64,000 nucleotides of DNA from JAKVBH01 sp049800955 (GCF_049800955.1 NZ_JBNAGA010000001.1:806001-870000), one strand, 5' to 3'; positions 26,190 to 34,509 are shown, counted from the first letter of the stretch. The notes: generated by a model not told the origin, from the sequence alone. Numbers and translations: made by a program.

Positions 26190-26273
26190 TGGTGGGCGAC
26201 CTAGGAATCGAACCTAGCGTGCGTCTCCGCGAGGGAGTTACAGTCCCCTGCCACACCTTGCGGCCTGTCGCCC
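26190..26273 (-). tRNA. tRNA-Tyr (anticodon GTA)
   Basis: On the minus strand a class II tRNA folds: acceptor GGGCGAC/GTCGCCC with discriminator A and encoded CCA at 26190-26192, a D stem GCC/GGC, anticodon stem GGGGA/TCCCT with loop CTGTAAC (anticodon GTA), a long variable arm with stem GCG/CGC, and a T arm CTAGG/CCTAG with loop TTCGATT. The long variable arm and the GTA anticodon identify tyrosine. Position 8, between the acceptor and D stems, reads A instead of the usual T. Confidence 0.95.
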
Positions 26274-26393
26274 ACTGAGGCGTGGGATTACTCTGCACAC
26301 CCCAAGGGGTCAAGAGCGATTTAGCCTGAATTTGCGCTTGCCAAGCGCGATCTGCGACGTGCAAGGGAAGGGATCACATCTGGAGGCGGAAAC

Positions 26394-27167
26394 GTGGCGA
26401 AAAAACCGACATGGGTCGTGGCCAAGGAACGCGACAAACGCGCAGCGGCAGCCGAAACCCTCTGGCTGTTTGGATTGCATGCCGTGCGGGATGCCCTGTC
26501 CAATCCGCGCCGCGAGAAACTGCGCCTGATCGTGACGAAGAACGCCGCAGATAAACTGGCCGATGCCATTGCCGCGGGCGGTCTGGAGCCTGAGCTTGTC
26601 GATCCACGGAAATTCAACGCCCCGTTGGACAAAGGTTCCGTGCATCAGGGCGCCGCGCTCGAGGTCAAGCCGCTCGATTGGGGCAGTCTGACCGATGTGG
26701 CGCTGGGGGAGGGTGCGCCACGTCTGGTCTTGCTGGACCGGGTCACGGATCCCCATAATGTGGGTGCGATCCTGCGCTCTGCCGAAGTTTTTGGCGCGCG
26801 CGCCGTCATCGGCCCGCGCCATCATTCCGCGCCAGAGACGGGCGCATTGGCGAAAACAGCCTCCGGCGCGCTGGAGCGACAGCCCTACTTGCGCGTGCGC
26901 AACCTCGCTGATGCGATTGCCGAGTTGCAGGCCATGGGTTGGATTGTGCTTGGGCTCGCAGGCGAGGCGGAAGAAACAATCGAGGCCGCGCTGGAAGGGC
27001 GACGGGATCGGGCTGTGGCCCTCGTGCTTGGCGCGGAAGGCCCGGGGCTGCGGCAACGCACGCGCGAGGTCTGTGACGGGCTGGTGCGGATCGACTTCGC
27101 GGGGGGCTTTGGGTCGCTCAATGTCTCCAACGCCGCCGCTGTTGCGCTCTACGCCGCCAGACCCTGA
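26394..27167 (+). CDS. rlmB: 23S rRNA (guanosine-2'-O-)-methyltransferase RlmB
   Basis: The 257-residue SPOUT (SpoU-family) enzyme is predicted to methylate the ribose of G2251 in 23S rRNA. It shows the N-terminal substrate-binding domain (ETLWLFGLHAVRDAL) and SpoU motifs 1-3: DRVTDPHNVGAILRSAEVFGA (motif 1), LGAEGPGLR (motif 2) and LNVSNAAAVALY (motif 3). The GTG start at 26394 is supported by GGAGG at 26382-26386. The gene starts about 120 bp from tRNA-Tyr on the opposite strand. Confidence 0.93.
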   Translation: MAKKPTWVVAKERDKRAAAAETLWLFGLHAVRDALSNPRREKLRLIVTKNAADKLADAIAAGGLEPELVDPRKFNAPLDKGSVHQGAALEVKPLDWGSLTDVALGEGAPRLVLLDRVTDPHNVGAILRSAEVFGARAVIGPRHHSAPETGALAKTASGALERQPYLRVRNLADAIAELQAMGWIVLGLAGEAEETIEAALEGRRDRAVALVLGAEGPGLRQRTREVCDGLVRIDFAGGFGSLNVSNAAAVALYAARP

Positions 27168-27224
27168 AGCCTCTGGCAGAGCGGCCTCGGCGCACCTATC
27201 TCTTGGCAATCGAGGAGGGCCCGG

Positions 27225-27548
27225 ATGCCGCACCATACAAAGATTGCCACATGTTGTTATTGCGGGACGCGCGCCGCCCTTGTTCTCAAAGGCTCTGAGC
27301 GGCATGAGCTGAGCTGTGCGGCCTGTGGCGCCCCGCTCCATGACATGAAGATGCTGCGCACGCAGGCCACGAAATCACACCCGATCGAGCGCAACCCCAA
27401 GCCCAAGAAACGCAGCAAGGGTGTCACGCCCAATGCACTATGGGAGCGCGAACTCAAACGCGGCAAGAAAAAGAAGAAGTCCAAAAAGAGCTTCGCGCGC
27501 AGGATTTTCTCAGAAGCGTTTGACGTGCTGGAAGACATCTTTGATTAA
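27225..27548 (+). CDS. Small zinc-ribbon protein with basic C-terminus
   Basis: The 107-residue protein begins with a zinc ribbon, two Cys pairs CCYCG and CAACG at about residues 10-34. It continues with a strongly basic, lysine-rich stretch (PKPKKRSKG, RGKKKKKSKKS) and an acidic end FDVLEDIFD. The mix suggests nucleic-acid or ribosome binding, but no named family is recognised. It lies 57 bp after rlmB on the same strand and may be cotranscribed. Its stop codon overlaps the first bases of a dispersed repeat. Confidence 0.75.
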   Translation: MPHHTKIATCCYCGTRAALVLKGSERHELSCAACGAPLHDMKMLRTQATKSHPIERNPKPKKRSKGVTPNALWERELKRGKKKKKSKKSFARRIFSEAFDVLEDIFD

Positions 27549-27642
27549 AGCACTTCGACGGACACCCGATCCATCGAGCATCACGAGCAAGCAATTGCTT
27601 GGCAGTGTCATCGTGATCCATGTTTTTCGCAAAGCGCTATAA
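27547..27642 (+). repeat. Dispersed ~95-bp repeat, copy 1
   Basis: It begins AAAGCACTTCGACGGACACC and contains the palindrome AAGCAATTGCTT, GGCAGTGT, and TTTTTCGCAAAGCGCTA at the end. It aligns along its length with 41313-41221 on the minus strand (AAGCAGGTGCTT, TGCAGTGT, TTTTCGCGAAAAGCTA). It begins in the stop codon of the zinc-ribbon gene. Confidence 0.7.
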
Positions 27643-27681
27643 CCGCGATCCCCTGCTGTCCGGCTGGGTCTGCGCGGCGGC

Positions 27682-28452
27682 TCAATAGACGAGCCAGGCC
27701 CTGCGCAACAAATTGACCCCCGCCACAAGCAGCACCCAGAGCGTGACCCGCCGGAAGGTTTGTTGATTGATCCGGTCCTGCACCGCCAGCCCCACCCACA
27801 TGCCCAGAACGCCGGGAATGCAAAGGGCGGCAGAGAAGGTCATCGTATCTGCGCGCACAACGCCTGAGGGCCCGTGCGCGGCCATCAGCAGCAAGGTGCC
27901 CAGCCCAAACGCGATCCCCTGTGTGCGCACTTGCAGGGCCTTGTCGGTGTTGAGCGCCGTGAGATAAGCCACGGTGGGCGGGCCCCAGACGCCCGACAAT
28001 CCGCCGATGAACCCCGCGACGCCGCCAAACCCGGCTTCGATGGCGCGGCGTTGTTCGCGGATTTCCGTGCGCCAGCCTATGATCTGCAAGACGCAGAACA
28101 AAACCACGGGCCCGCCGATGGAGGCCAGCAAAACCCATTGCGGCAAAAAGGCATAGAGCTGCGCCGCAAGGACGAGCGTGCAGGCACCAGCGATCATGAA
28201 AACCTTGAACTGTCGCAGGGCCTTAATCGCCGCCGCGCGCCCGCCGCGCAGGCTTTGCATGGCGTTTGTAATGAGCGTGGGGAGCATCATCCCCGCCAAG
28301 GCGATCTGTGGGGGCAAAAACGCGCCCAGAAGGGAAATCAGGATCGTCGGCATGGCAAAGCCCACGACGCCTTTGACAGCTCCGCCCAAAAAGGCGACAG
28401 CGAGACAAAGCGACCACTGGGCCAACGTCAATTCTACAAGTATATTCTCCAC
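27682..28452 (-). CDS. TSUP family (TauE/SafE-type) membrane permease
   Basis: The 256-residue inner-membrane protein has about eight hydrophobic segments and the TSUP pattern GGAVKGVVGFAMPTILISLLG near the N-terminus, repeated in weaker form in the second half (GVAGFIGGLSGVWGPPTVAYL). Family members export sulfite, sulfoacetate or related organosulfur anions; the substrate here is unknown. It is divergent from mcd and no sulfur-oxidation genes adjoin it. Confidence 0.88.
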   Translation of the reverse strand: MENILVELTLAQWSLCLAVAFLGGAVKGVVGFAMPTILISLLGAFLPPQIALAGMMLPTLITNAMQSLRGGRAAAIKALRQFKVFMIAGACTLVLAAQLYAFLPQWVLLASIGGPVVLFCVLQIIGWRTEIREQRRAIEAGFGGVAGFIGGLSGVWGPPTVAYLTALNTDKALQVRTQGIAFGLGTLLLMAAHGPSGVVRADTMTFSAALCIPGVLGMWVGLAVQDRINQQTFRRVTLWVLLVAGVNLLRRAWLVY

Positions 28453-28487
28453 AGATTGCGTCTTATCAGGAGGGCGTTAGCGCTGCA

Positions 28488-28529
28488 TTGCCAAAAGGCA
28501 ACGCGCAATTTTCGAACAAAAGATTGCGC
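28488..28529. promoter_or_regulatory. Two inverted repeats upstream of mcd (candidate operators)
   Basis: TTGCC-AAAA-GGCAA (28488-28501) is followed at once by GCGCAAT and ATTGCGC separated by 13 bp (28503-28529). Both lie in the divergent gap between the TSUP gene and mcd, 72-113 bp before the mcd start. The regulator is unknown. Confidence 0.4.
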
Positions 28530-28600
28530 TTGGGGGTATTTATGTTGCGCTGCACCTGCGAAGATACTATGCAGTTGCGGAAAGCTATACGGAGAGAGCC

Positions 28601-30292
28601 ATGGCCCACGACGGACAAGACCTCATGCTGGATGCGCCGATTGTGCTGCCGGACCTTCTGAAGCTGACAGGGGATGCTGTTGGCCCGGTTCGGCAAATAT
28701 TTGAAATCGCGCGGGAAAATCTGCGCGAGATGGTAACGGTGGATGGTCGCATCTCTGCGTCGCGCATTGAGGCGGAGCAAACGGCGGCCCACGGTCTGGC
28801 CTGGCTCGCGACTTATACTGACAGTCTTGCCCAGATGCAGAGCTGGGCGGAAGCGCTGGAGCGTGAAGGCCGTTTTGGCGAGATGGAGCAGTTGATCCAT
28901 CAGATCGCGTTCGGGGAATACCTCTGGCAAGTCTATGGCGGCATCCCGATGAACCAGGGCGAGATCCTGCGTTTGCAGGACATTGGCCTGAGCCAGCAGG
29001 ATATGGCGCCGCTCATGGCGCCCGCCGTCATGACTTTGACGCAGCAGGGCAACACGCAGGCGGCGCGCACGCGGCTGGTCGAGTTGATGCGCGAGCAGGG
29101 GCAGGCGGCCACGATGTTTGGCGCCTCCGGCCTTGATGAAGAGCTCGAGATGATCCGCGAGCAGTTCCGTCGCTACAGCCTTGATAAGGTTGAGCCTTAT
29201 GCCCACGAGTGGCACCTGAAGGACGAGCTGATCCCGATGGAGATTATCGATGAGTTGGCCGAAATGGGTGTCTTTGGTCTGACGATCCCGGAGGAGCATG
29301 GCGGGTTTGGCCTGTCCAAGGCGTCGATGTGCGTCGTCTCTGAAGAGCTCTCGCGCGGCTACATCGGCGTAGGCAGCTTGGGCACGCGCTCCGAGATCGC
29401 CGCAGAGCTGATCATCGCGGGCGGGACCGATGCGCAGAAAGAGAAATGGCTCCCGGGCCTCGCCTCCGGTGAGATCCTTCCCACGGCTGTTTTCACCGAG
29501 CCAAACACAGGGTCTGACCTCGGCAGCCTGCGCACCAAAGCCGTCAAGGATGACAATGGCGATTGGGTGCTCAACGGCAACAAAACCTGGATTACCCACG
29601 CCGCGCGGACCCATGTCATGACCGTTCTGGCCCGCACGATCCCGGATACGGACAATTACAAAGGCCTGTCGATGTTTCTGGCGGAAAAAACGCCCGGCAC
29701 CGATGAAGCGCCTTGGCAGGATCCCGGCATTTCCGGCGGTGAGATCGAAGTGCTCGGCTATCGTGGCATGAAGGAATACACGCTCAACTTTGACGACTTC
29801 AAAGTGAAGGGCGAGAACCTTCTGGGCGGCGAAGAGGGCAAGGGCTTCAAACAGCTCATGGAGACGTTCGAAAGCGCGCGCATCCAGACGGCTGCCCGTG
29901 CGATCGGTGTGGCGCAATCGGCGCTTGATGAGGCGATGAAATATGCCGAGGATCGCAAGCAATTCGGCAAGTCTCTGATCGAATTCCCGCGTGTCTCCGG
30001 CAAACTTGCCATGATGGCCGTCGAGATCATGATCGCGCGTCAGCTGACGTATTTCTCTGCGCGCGAGAAAGACGAAGGCCGCCGTTGTGATCTCGAGGCA
30101 GGCATGGCCAAGCTCTTGGGCGCACGCGTGGCCTGGGCCGCGGCCGACAACGGCCTGCAAGTGCATGGCGGCAACGGGTTCGCGCTGGAATACAAGATCA
30201 GCCGTATCCTATGTGATGCCCGCATCCTCAACATCTTTGAGGGTGCTGCGGAGATCCAGGCCCAGGTCATCGCGCGCCGCTTGCTGGGCTGA
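28601..30292 (+). CDS. mcd: (2S)-methylsuccinyl-CoA dehydrogenase (ethylmalonyl-CoA pathway)
   Basis: The 563-residue FAD-dependent acyl-CoA dehydrogenase has an extra N-terminal helical region of about 170 residues (including EQTAAHGLAWLATYTDSLAQM) ahead of the standard ACAD domains (LTIPEEHGGFGLS, FTEPNTGSDLGSLRT, YAEDRKQFGKSL, HGGNGFALEYKISR). This long form fits Mcd, which oxidises (2S)-methylsuccinyl-CoA to mesaconyl-CoA during acetyl-CoA assimilation. Ordinary acyl-CoA dehydrogenases are about 380-400 residues. The last codons, EIQAQVIARRLLG, are re-duplicated twice downstream in a tandem array. GGAGAGAG precedes ATG 28601. Confidence 0.87.
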   Translation: MAHDGQDLMLDAPIVLPDLLKLTGDAVGPVRQIFEIARENLREMVTVDGRISASRIEAEQTAAHGLAWLATYTDSLAQMQSWAEALEREGRFGEMEQLIHQIAFGEYLWQVYGGIPMNQGEILRLQDIGLSQQDMAPLMAPAVMTLTQQGNTQAARTRLVELMREQGQAATMFGASGLDEELEMIREQFRRYSLDKVEPYAHEWHLKDELIPMEIIDELAEMGVFGLTIPEEHGGFGLSKASMCVVSEELSRGYIGVGSLGTRSEIAAELIIAGGTDAQKEKWLPGLASGEILPTAVFTEPNTGSDLGSLRTKAVKDDNGDWVLNGNKTWITHAARTHVMTVLARTIPDTDNYKGLSMFLAEKTPGTDEAPWQDPGISGGEIEVLGYRGMKEYTLNFDDFKVKGENLLGGEEGKGFKQLMETFESARIQTAARAIGVAQSALDEAMKYAEDRKQFGKSLIEFPRVSGKLAMMAVEIMIARQLTYFSAREKDEGRRCDLEAGMAKLLGARVAWAAADNGLQVHGGNGFALEYKISRILCDARILNIFEGAAEIQAQVIARRLLG

Positions 30293-30504
30293 CCCACATG
30301 CGAAACGCTCCAGTGGAGCGTTTCGGGCCGCAGCACGCGGAGATCCAGGCCCAGGTCATTGCGCGCCGTTTGCTGGGCTAATCCAAATGCGAAACGCTCC
30401 AGTGGAGCGTTTCGGGCCGCAGCACGCGGAGATCCGGGCCCAGGTCATTGCGCGCCGTTTGCTGGGCTGACCCACATGCGAAACGCTCCAGTGGAGCGTT
30501 TCGG
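30251..30504 (+). repeat. Tandem array: three 89-bp units containing the mcd 3' end and a hairpin
   Basis: Units begin at 30251, 30340 and 30429 (GAGATCC). Each holds the last 13 codons of mcd plus stop (EIQAQVIARRLLG; the third copy reads EIRAQ) and a hairpin with 10-bp arms CGAAACGCTC and GAGCGTTTCG around CAGTG, then GCCGCAGCACGCG. Hairpins lie at 30301-30325, 30390-30414 and 30479-30503. Units 2 and 3 share silent changes, so unit 3 was probably copied from unit 2 or the reverse. Confidence 0.9.
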
Positions 30505-30635
30505 ACCGTGACATGGGCCTCGGGGATGCGCCAAATGCGCGCTTCTCCATCCGCTTGTGTGGCCTTCCTCTTGCTAAAAACATCCCGGTGGTGTGGGGGC
30601 TGGCCCCCAAGACTGCCGCCCGTGACAAATGCCTG

Positions 30636-31715
30636 TCACGCGGCGTGGCGCAACAGCGCGGCTTCGCTGGCCGATAGCGTTCTGCGCGCACTGGCCCCAT
30701 AGACATGAGGGTCGCTGGACAGCGCGGGCATGCCTGCCAGCAGGCGCGCGCGGTCTTCGTCTGATAGGGTCGAGAGCGATGTTTGCGCGGGATGAAAGCT
30801 CTCACTCTCGACGCCATTGGCAAACATGATTTCATGCTGCGGGAGCAGCAGATGAATATACATCACCTCCTTGACCCGCAGATCCGTCACAATGCTCTGC
30901 GCATTGATGAGATGTTTGGCGGAGACCAAGACTTCGGATGTGTTGAACAGCTCCTGTGCGGCCGCGCCGCGCATGATCAACTTGTGATCGGGCGAGACGA
31001 GAAACGTCTCGTCCGGCTGATCAATGCCAAAGGCACTGGCCTGAATGCGCACAGGGCGCAGATGGGGCAGGGCAAAGAGGCGTGCGCCTGTCATGCGGCG
31101 GCTCCCGCGCCAGAGAATCTCCTGCGCACCATTGTCTTTGGTCTGAACAAGATCGCCTTCACGCAGGTCTTCCACAAGCGCGCTCCCCTTGGGCGTGGCG
31201 ATCCGTGTGCCGGGCGTAAAGCAGATCACGCCGCCAAGGCCGAGGTCGTCCGCAGAGGAATGGGCCAGCACATCTAGTGTGTGGTGTACGACCCAGAAGT
31301 CCTTGTTTTGCGGGGGGATATCATTGTGGAACATCGCAAGCGGCCGTCGTCCCGGCCCTGCGGGCACCAGTGTGACCGTGAAGCTGCGTGCGCCATCGGT
31401 GACAACAAAGCTGGAATCCTCAAGCAGAGGATCGTCGAATGACGCTGCATGCGCCCCTAGGCCGGGTGTTTTATGGTCATCGAAAGCTGCTCCGATCAAA
31501 CGCCGCACCTTGCGGGCGGCATGCTGTCGGAGCGCATCCACGCTCGGTGATCCCTCCAGTCGCACGACATCGGCGGGCCCATCGACCCGCAACGTGTCTC
31601 CCGTCCAACTCCAAGTCGATCCCACGTTGAGTGAATGTGGGGGCGCCCCTTTGAAGCCGTCTGTCTCAGTTTGCGACCAAGAGATGACATACGTGCCACG
31701 AAAGCCCGTGTTCAT
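30636..31715 (-). CDS. Hint (Hedgehog/intein)-domain protein
   Basis: The 359-residue protein has an N-terminal half with no named domain (WSQTETDGFKG..., GPADVVRLEG...), then a Hint_2-type domain from about residue 164: VICFTPGTRIATPKGSALVEDL, GDLVQTKDNGAQEILWRGSR, LVSPDHKLIMRG and LLLPQHEIMFANGVESESF. Cys165 is the potential autoprocessing nucleophile. Such Hint proteins are abundant in Rhodobacteraceae and often belong to secreted RTX-like proteins; no RTX repeats are present here. ATG 31713-31715 is preferred; a TTG two codons upstream is possible. Confidence 0.82.
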   Translation of the reverse strand: MNTGFRGTYVISWSQTETDGFKGAPPHSLNVGSTWSWTGDTLRVDGPADVVRLEGSPSVDALRQHAARKVRRLIGAAFDDHKTPGLGAHAASFDDPLLEDSSFVVTDGARSFTVTLVPAGPGRRPLAMFHNDIPPQNKDFWVVHHTLDVLAHSSADDLGLGGVICFTPGTRIATPKGSALVEDLREGDLVQTKDNGAQEILWRGSRRMTGARLFALPHLRPVRIQASAFGIDQPDETFLVSPDHKLIMRGAAAQELFNTSEVLVSAKHLINAQSIVTDLRVKEVMYIHLLLPQHEIMFANGVESESFHPAQTSLSTLSDEDRARLLAGMPALSSDPHVYGASARRTLSASEAALLRHAA

Positions 31716-31824
31716 CGCCAAAGTCCTGCCTCGGTTCTTTTATTATTACCCGCAACTTAACAGCCGTCGCTAAAGTTGAGAATCGGGGATTTCTTGCGTG
31801 AGGTATTTCTGCACCGCAGCTGTG

Positions 31825-32751
31825 TCAAAATTGCCAGTCAATCCGTACGGAGCCCGTGGTCTGGCCTTCATCCTGCGCTTCGAATTCAGGGCTGAGATAG
31901 GTCAAGCCGTAAAACAGATTGCGCCCCTCCGTTTGCCAGTGCACCCCGGCGCGCAAGCGGTTGCGGGTGCTCTCGAACTCCATGTCGTCGTCATCGCTGA
32001 GCAACTGGCTGTCGGCGACGTGGGCCATGTCGCCTCCCAACACAAAGCTCAAGCCCCGGCCCTCGCCTTCCACAACGCGATATCGATGGCCGGTAATCAT
32101 ATCCCGCGCTTGGGCCCCGCCCATGCCAAAGGTGCCGATAGTCAGATCAAAGCCTGCGCGGGCAAGGGTTTCGACCCCGGTTTCCGCTGCCAGGAAGGGG
32201 CGCAGATGCGCGTGGCCATAGGACAGCGTACGCCCGATTTCGGCGCGCGCGCCCAAGGTTGGATCGAGATCAACCTGCCCATCGCGGACGCTTTTGGACG
32301 GCGTCGTGGCGCCCGGCAAAAGATCATGCAGCCCGGTTTGCAGATCGATCAGGCCATTCTCCGGGCCAACAAAGCTCAGGCTGGCTTGAAGGTCTGTCTC
32401 CAACTGCCCCAGAGCAAATTGTGTTCCAAGGGCCAACCGCAAGTGCCCCGCCGCCGGTCTGTCATCGGCATCGGGCCAGCGCAGGTTGTTGGGGGACATC
32501 ACGGCCGCATCAATCCGGTATTCCAGCATGACACCGGGCCGTGTTGGCAGGCGGCCCGTCCAGCTTTCCGAGGAATTCACATAGGATGAGGAATAGGACC
32601 CTGTTTGCCAGCGGTCCCGGCCATCGCCAATCAGATCGTTTGAAATGAGGCGGCCGTAGCCGATGCGTTCACGGCCTTCGGCTTGCGCGGAGGGTGTCAG
32701 GAGAGACAGGGTCAGGCCGATTGCAACAGCCGAGGAAGCCAAACGCAACAT
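31825..32751 (-). CDS. LpxR-like outer membrane lipid A deacylase family protein (DUF2219)
   Basis: The 308-residue protein has a signal peptide (MLRLASSAVAIGLTLSLLTPSAQA) and alternating beta-barrel strands ending in Trp-Gln-Phe, typical of outer-membrane proteins. The mature start IGYGRLISNDLIGDGRDRWQTGSYSSSYV resembles LpxR-family motifs (Asn-Asp and Asp-Arg-W-T-G). LpxR removes the 3'-acyloxyacyl chain of lipid A in a Ca2+-dependent manner. Whether catalytic residues are complete cannot be judged by eye, so the activity is inferred. Confidence 0.72.
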   Translation of the reverse strand: MLRLASSAVAIGLTLSLLTPSAQAEGRERIGYGRLISNDLIGDGRDRWQTGSYSSSYVNSSESWTGRLPTRPGVMLEYRIDAAVMSPNNLRWPDADDRPAAGHLRLALGTQFALGQLETDLQASLSFVGPENGLIDLQTGLHDLLPGATTPSKSVRDGQVDLDPTLGARAEIGRTLSYGHAHLRPFLAAETGVETLARAGFDLTIGTFGMGGAQARDMITGHRYRVVEGEGRGLSFVLGGDMAHVADSQLLSDDDDMEFESTRNRLRAGVHWQTEGRNLFYGLTYLSPEFEAQDEGQTTGSVRIDWQF

Positions 32752-32950
32752 GAGCGGTCATCCGATTTGTGCCCCCCCGGGCAGGCCCACGTGTAAACAA
32801 GTCATCAAACAGGGGCCAGCGAGAAATCGCTGCAACCGGGGGTGGTGGCGCAGGTGTGGCATCTGGGCACGATTTTTCCGACCCGCTCAGGAGTGCTTTG
32901 ACTGGGGCCTCGCATGAGTTATGCACAGGCGAGGTGAGGAGGGGGTCGCG

Positions 32951-34132
32951 ATGTACCGTCCCAAAGGCAAAACCCATGTAGCGGTCTCTGCGCTGGTCTG
33001 CGCGGCTGTTCTGGCGGGCTGTGCTGACCCGATGTCGGATGTGCAGACACTCGATGATGTCGAGCTCGCCCAGGATGTGGATCGTGCCGAACTGGGCGGC
33101 ACCACATCACCAGACGAGCCGATCCTGCGTCCGGGCCTGCTGGGCGCGCTGTTCGGCGGTGGTGCGGCGCAAGGTGAACAGACGGAGGCCATTGATGCGG
33201 CCGTGACATCTGCGCTGGCCCCCGAGGAGGTTCCGGCCTTGCCGGAAAACACCGCGGAAACAGCCGAGACCGAAGCGCTATCCCAAAGCACGGAAGATAA
33301 GGTCGAGAACGAAGCCACAGCAGCTCCGCAAGAGGTGGCAGCAGCGGCGCCGCGCGGTCGTTTCAGATTGTTTGGCGGGTTGTTCGATGCGCCCGCGGCA
33401 CCTGCCTCGAAGGCTCAGACCGAGCAAGCGGAGGCGGCCCCGGAGCCTGCTGCGGATGAGATAGAGCCCTCGGAGCCGTCAACCGAAATGCAACAAGCCG
33501 CCTTGGACGCGCCTGCCACTGAAACGCCCGCGACCAAGACACCAACAGCGACGCCGCGCCAAGCCGGTTTCCGGCTGTTTGGACTTGGACGCCGCAGCGG
33601 GGCGGGATCCGGCGGATCAGATCCTTCCAGCGCAACGGAGGCCGCCGATGTGACGCCCGGGGCGCCGTTGAGTTTTGGAGCCGTGGGGCGTGTGTGTGAG
33701 GTACGTGGCAAAGCGCTTGGCCGCGAAGTCGAACGCTTTCCCGAAAAGCGCAGCGCTTACACACTCTACGATACCGCACCGGGCAGCACCGAGGCGCGTG
33801 CCTTCTATATCACAGGTTTCTCAGACGGCTGCGCCCGGCAAGTCACGGCGGCGAACGTGATTTTCGGCGCACCCTCCATGCACGAGCGTCTGCGCTACGG
33901 CCTGCCTGCGGATACTTTGCCCGCCTCGCGAACCGATGAGGCCTACAAAACGCTCAAAGCCAAGGTCTGCGGCGTGCGCCGCAACCAGCCTTGCGGCGCG
34001 CGGATCGACAAGCTGGAAGCCAATACTGTCTTCGTGACGATGTACCAAAGCTTCACGGGCAATCGCAATTGGTCCAACCTTTTGCTGCACGACGGGGCGC
34101 TTTATGCCTCGGATATCAAGCAAATGCCCTAG
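32951..34132 (+). CDS. Lipoprotein of unknown function
   Basis: The 393-residue protein has a lipoprotein signal (VSALVCAAVLAGC, lipobox LAGC). It continues with a long Ala/Glu/Pro/Thr-rich linker that contains two similar short motifs, GRFRLFGGLFD and AGFRLFGLGRR. A conserved-looking globular C-terminal part of about 150 residues has FGAVGRVCEVRGKALG, YTLYDTAPGSTEARAFYITGF and VFVTMYQSFTGNRNW, with several Cys. ATG 32951 follows GAGGAGG. The linker suggests it spans from the membrane into the periplasm. I do not recognise the C-terminal family. Confidence 0.8.
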   Translation: MYRPKGKTHVAVSALVCAAVLAGCADPMSDVQTLDDVELAQDVDRAELGGTTSPDEPILRPGLLGALFGGGAAQGEQTEAIDAAVTSALAPEEVPALPENTAETAETEALSQSTEDKVENEATAAPQEVAAAAPRGRFRLFGGLFDAPAAPASKAQTEQAEAAPEPAADEIEPSEPSTEMQQAALDAPATETPATKTPTATPRQAGFRLFGLGRRSGAGSGGSDPSSATEAADVTPGAPLSFGAVGRVCEVRGKALGREVERFPEKRSAYTLYDTAPGSTEARAFYITGFSDGCARQVTAANVIFGAPSMHERLRYGLPADTLPASRTDEAYKTLKAKVCGVRRNQPCGARIDKLEANTVFVTMYQSFTGNRNWSNLLLHDGALYASDIKQMP

Positions 34133-34150
34133 GGCGCCCGCCCTGAACGT

Positions 34151-34354
34151 TCAGTAATGCGGGGGTCGTTCGTCTCCGATGACAACACCGCCAGACCCTT
34201 CTGCCTCGCGCTCCGCTTCGCGCCGCATGAGCATCGCAACACGATGTTCCAGCACGTCAATCTGGTTGTTTTGCCGCGCCACCTGATCGGAGAGCTCCTC
34301 AGCGAGCTTCTCCAGATGGGCCACGCGTTCCTGCAAGATGAGCATATCGTCCAT
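34151..34354 (-). CDS. slyX: SlyX family protein
   Basis: The 67-residue protein is predicted to be a single coiled coil ([20 protein letters not shown], then [20 protein letters not shown]) with the short charged end [10 protein letters not shown]. The coiled coil plus a PPHY terminus is characteristic of SlyX, a small protein of unknown biochemical function. The ATG at 34352-34354 (MDDMLILQ) sits inside a longer open frame whose upstream part is a shadow of hisS. It is convergent with the lipoprotein gene (18 bp apart) and divergent from hisS. Confidence 0.85.
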   Translation of the reverse strand: MDDMLILQERVAHLEKLAEELSDQVARQNNQIDVLEHRVAMLMRREAEREAEGSGGVVIGDERPPHY

Positions 34355-34509
34355 GGGCGCAATCTGCCCCAAGCGCGACCCGCCGCCAAGCCCCGAAACA
34401 CGGCTTGATGCATGCGCCCTCCCATGGGCCGACTTGCCCCGCGCCCCCGAGCCCGGTAATGGGTGCGCGCAAGCACGACACGATCCCTCCACAAGTGGAC
34501 CCGATAGCC

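Noticed and set aside
27547..27642. Continuation of the zinc-ribbon frame or a small gene coding ALRRTPD-type peptide
   Set aside because: The zinc-ribbon gene stops at 27548 and the shared peptide has no start codon with a ribosome site in either copy.
28466..30166. 566-residue open frame opposite mcd
   Set aside because: Antisense shadow of the acyl-CoA dehydrogenase; His/Arg/Leu-rich composition without motifs.
30087..30470. 127-residue plus-strand ORF through the mcd end and repeats
   Set aside because: Alternative frame of mcd extended by the repeat array; repeats itself and has no family match.
30251..30504. CRISPR array
   Set aside because: The units are directly contiguous with no unique spacers and contain gene-end codons.
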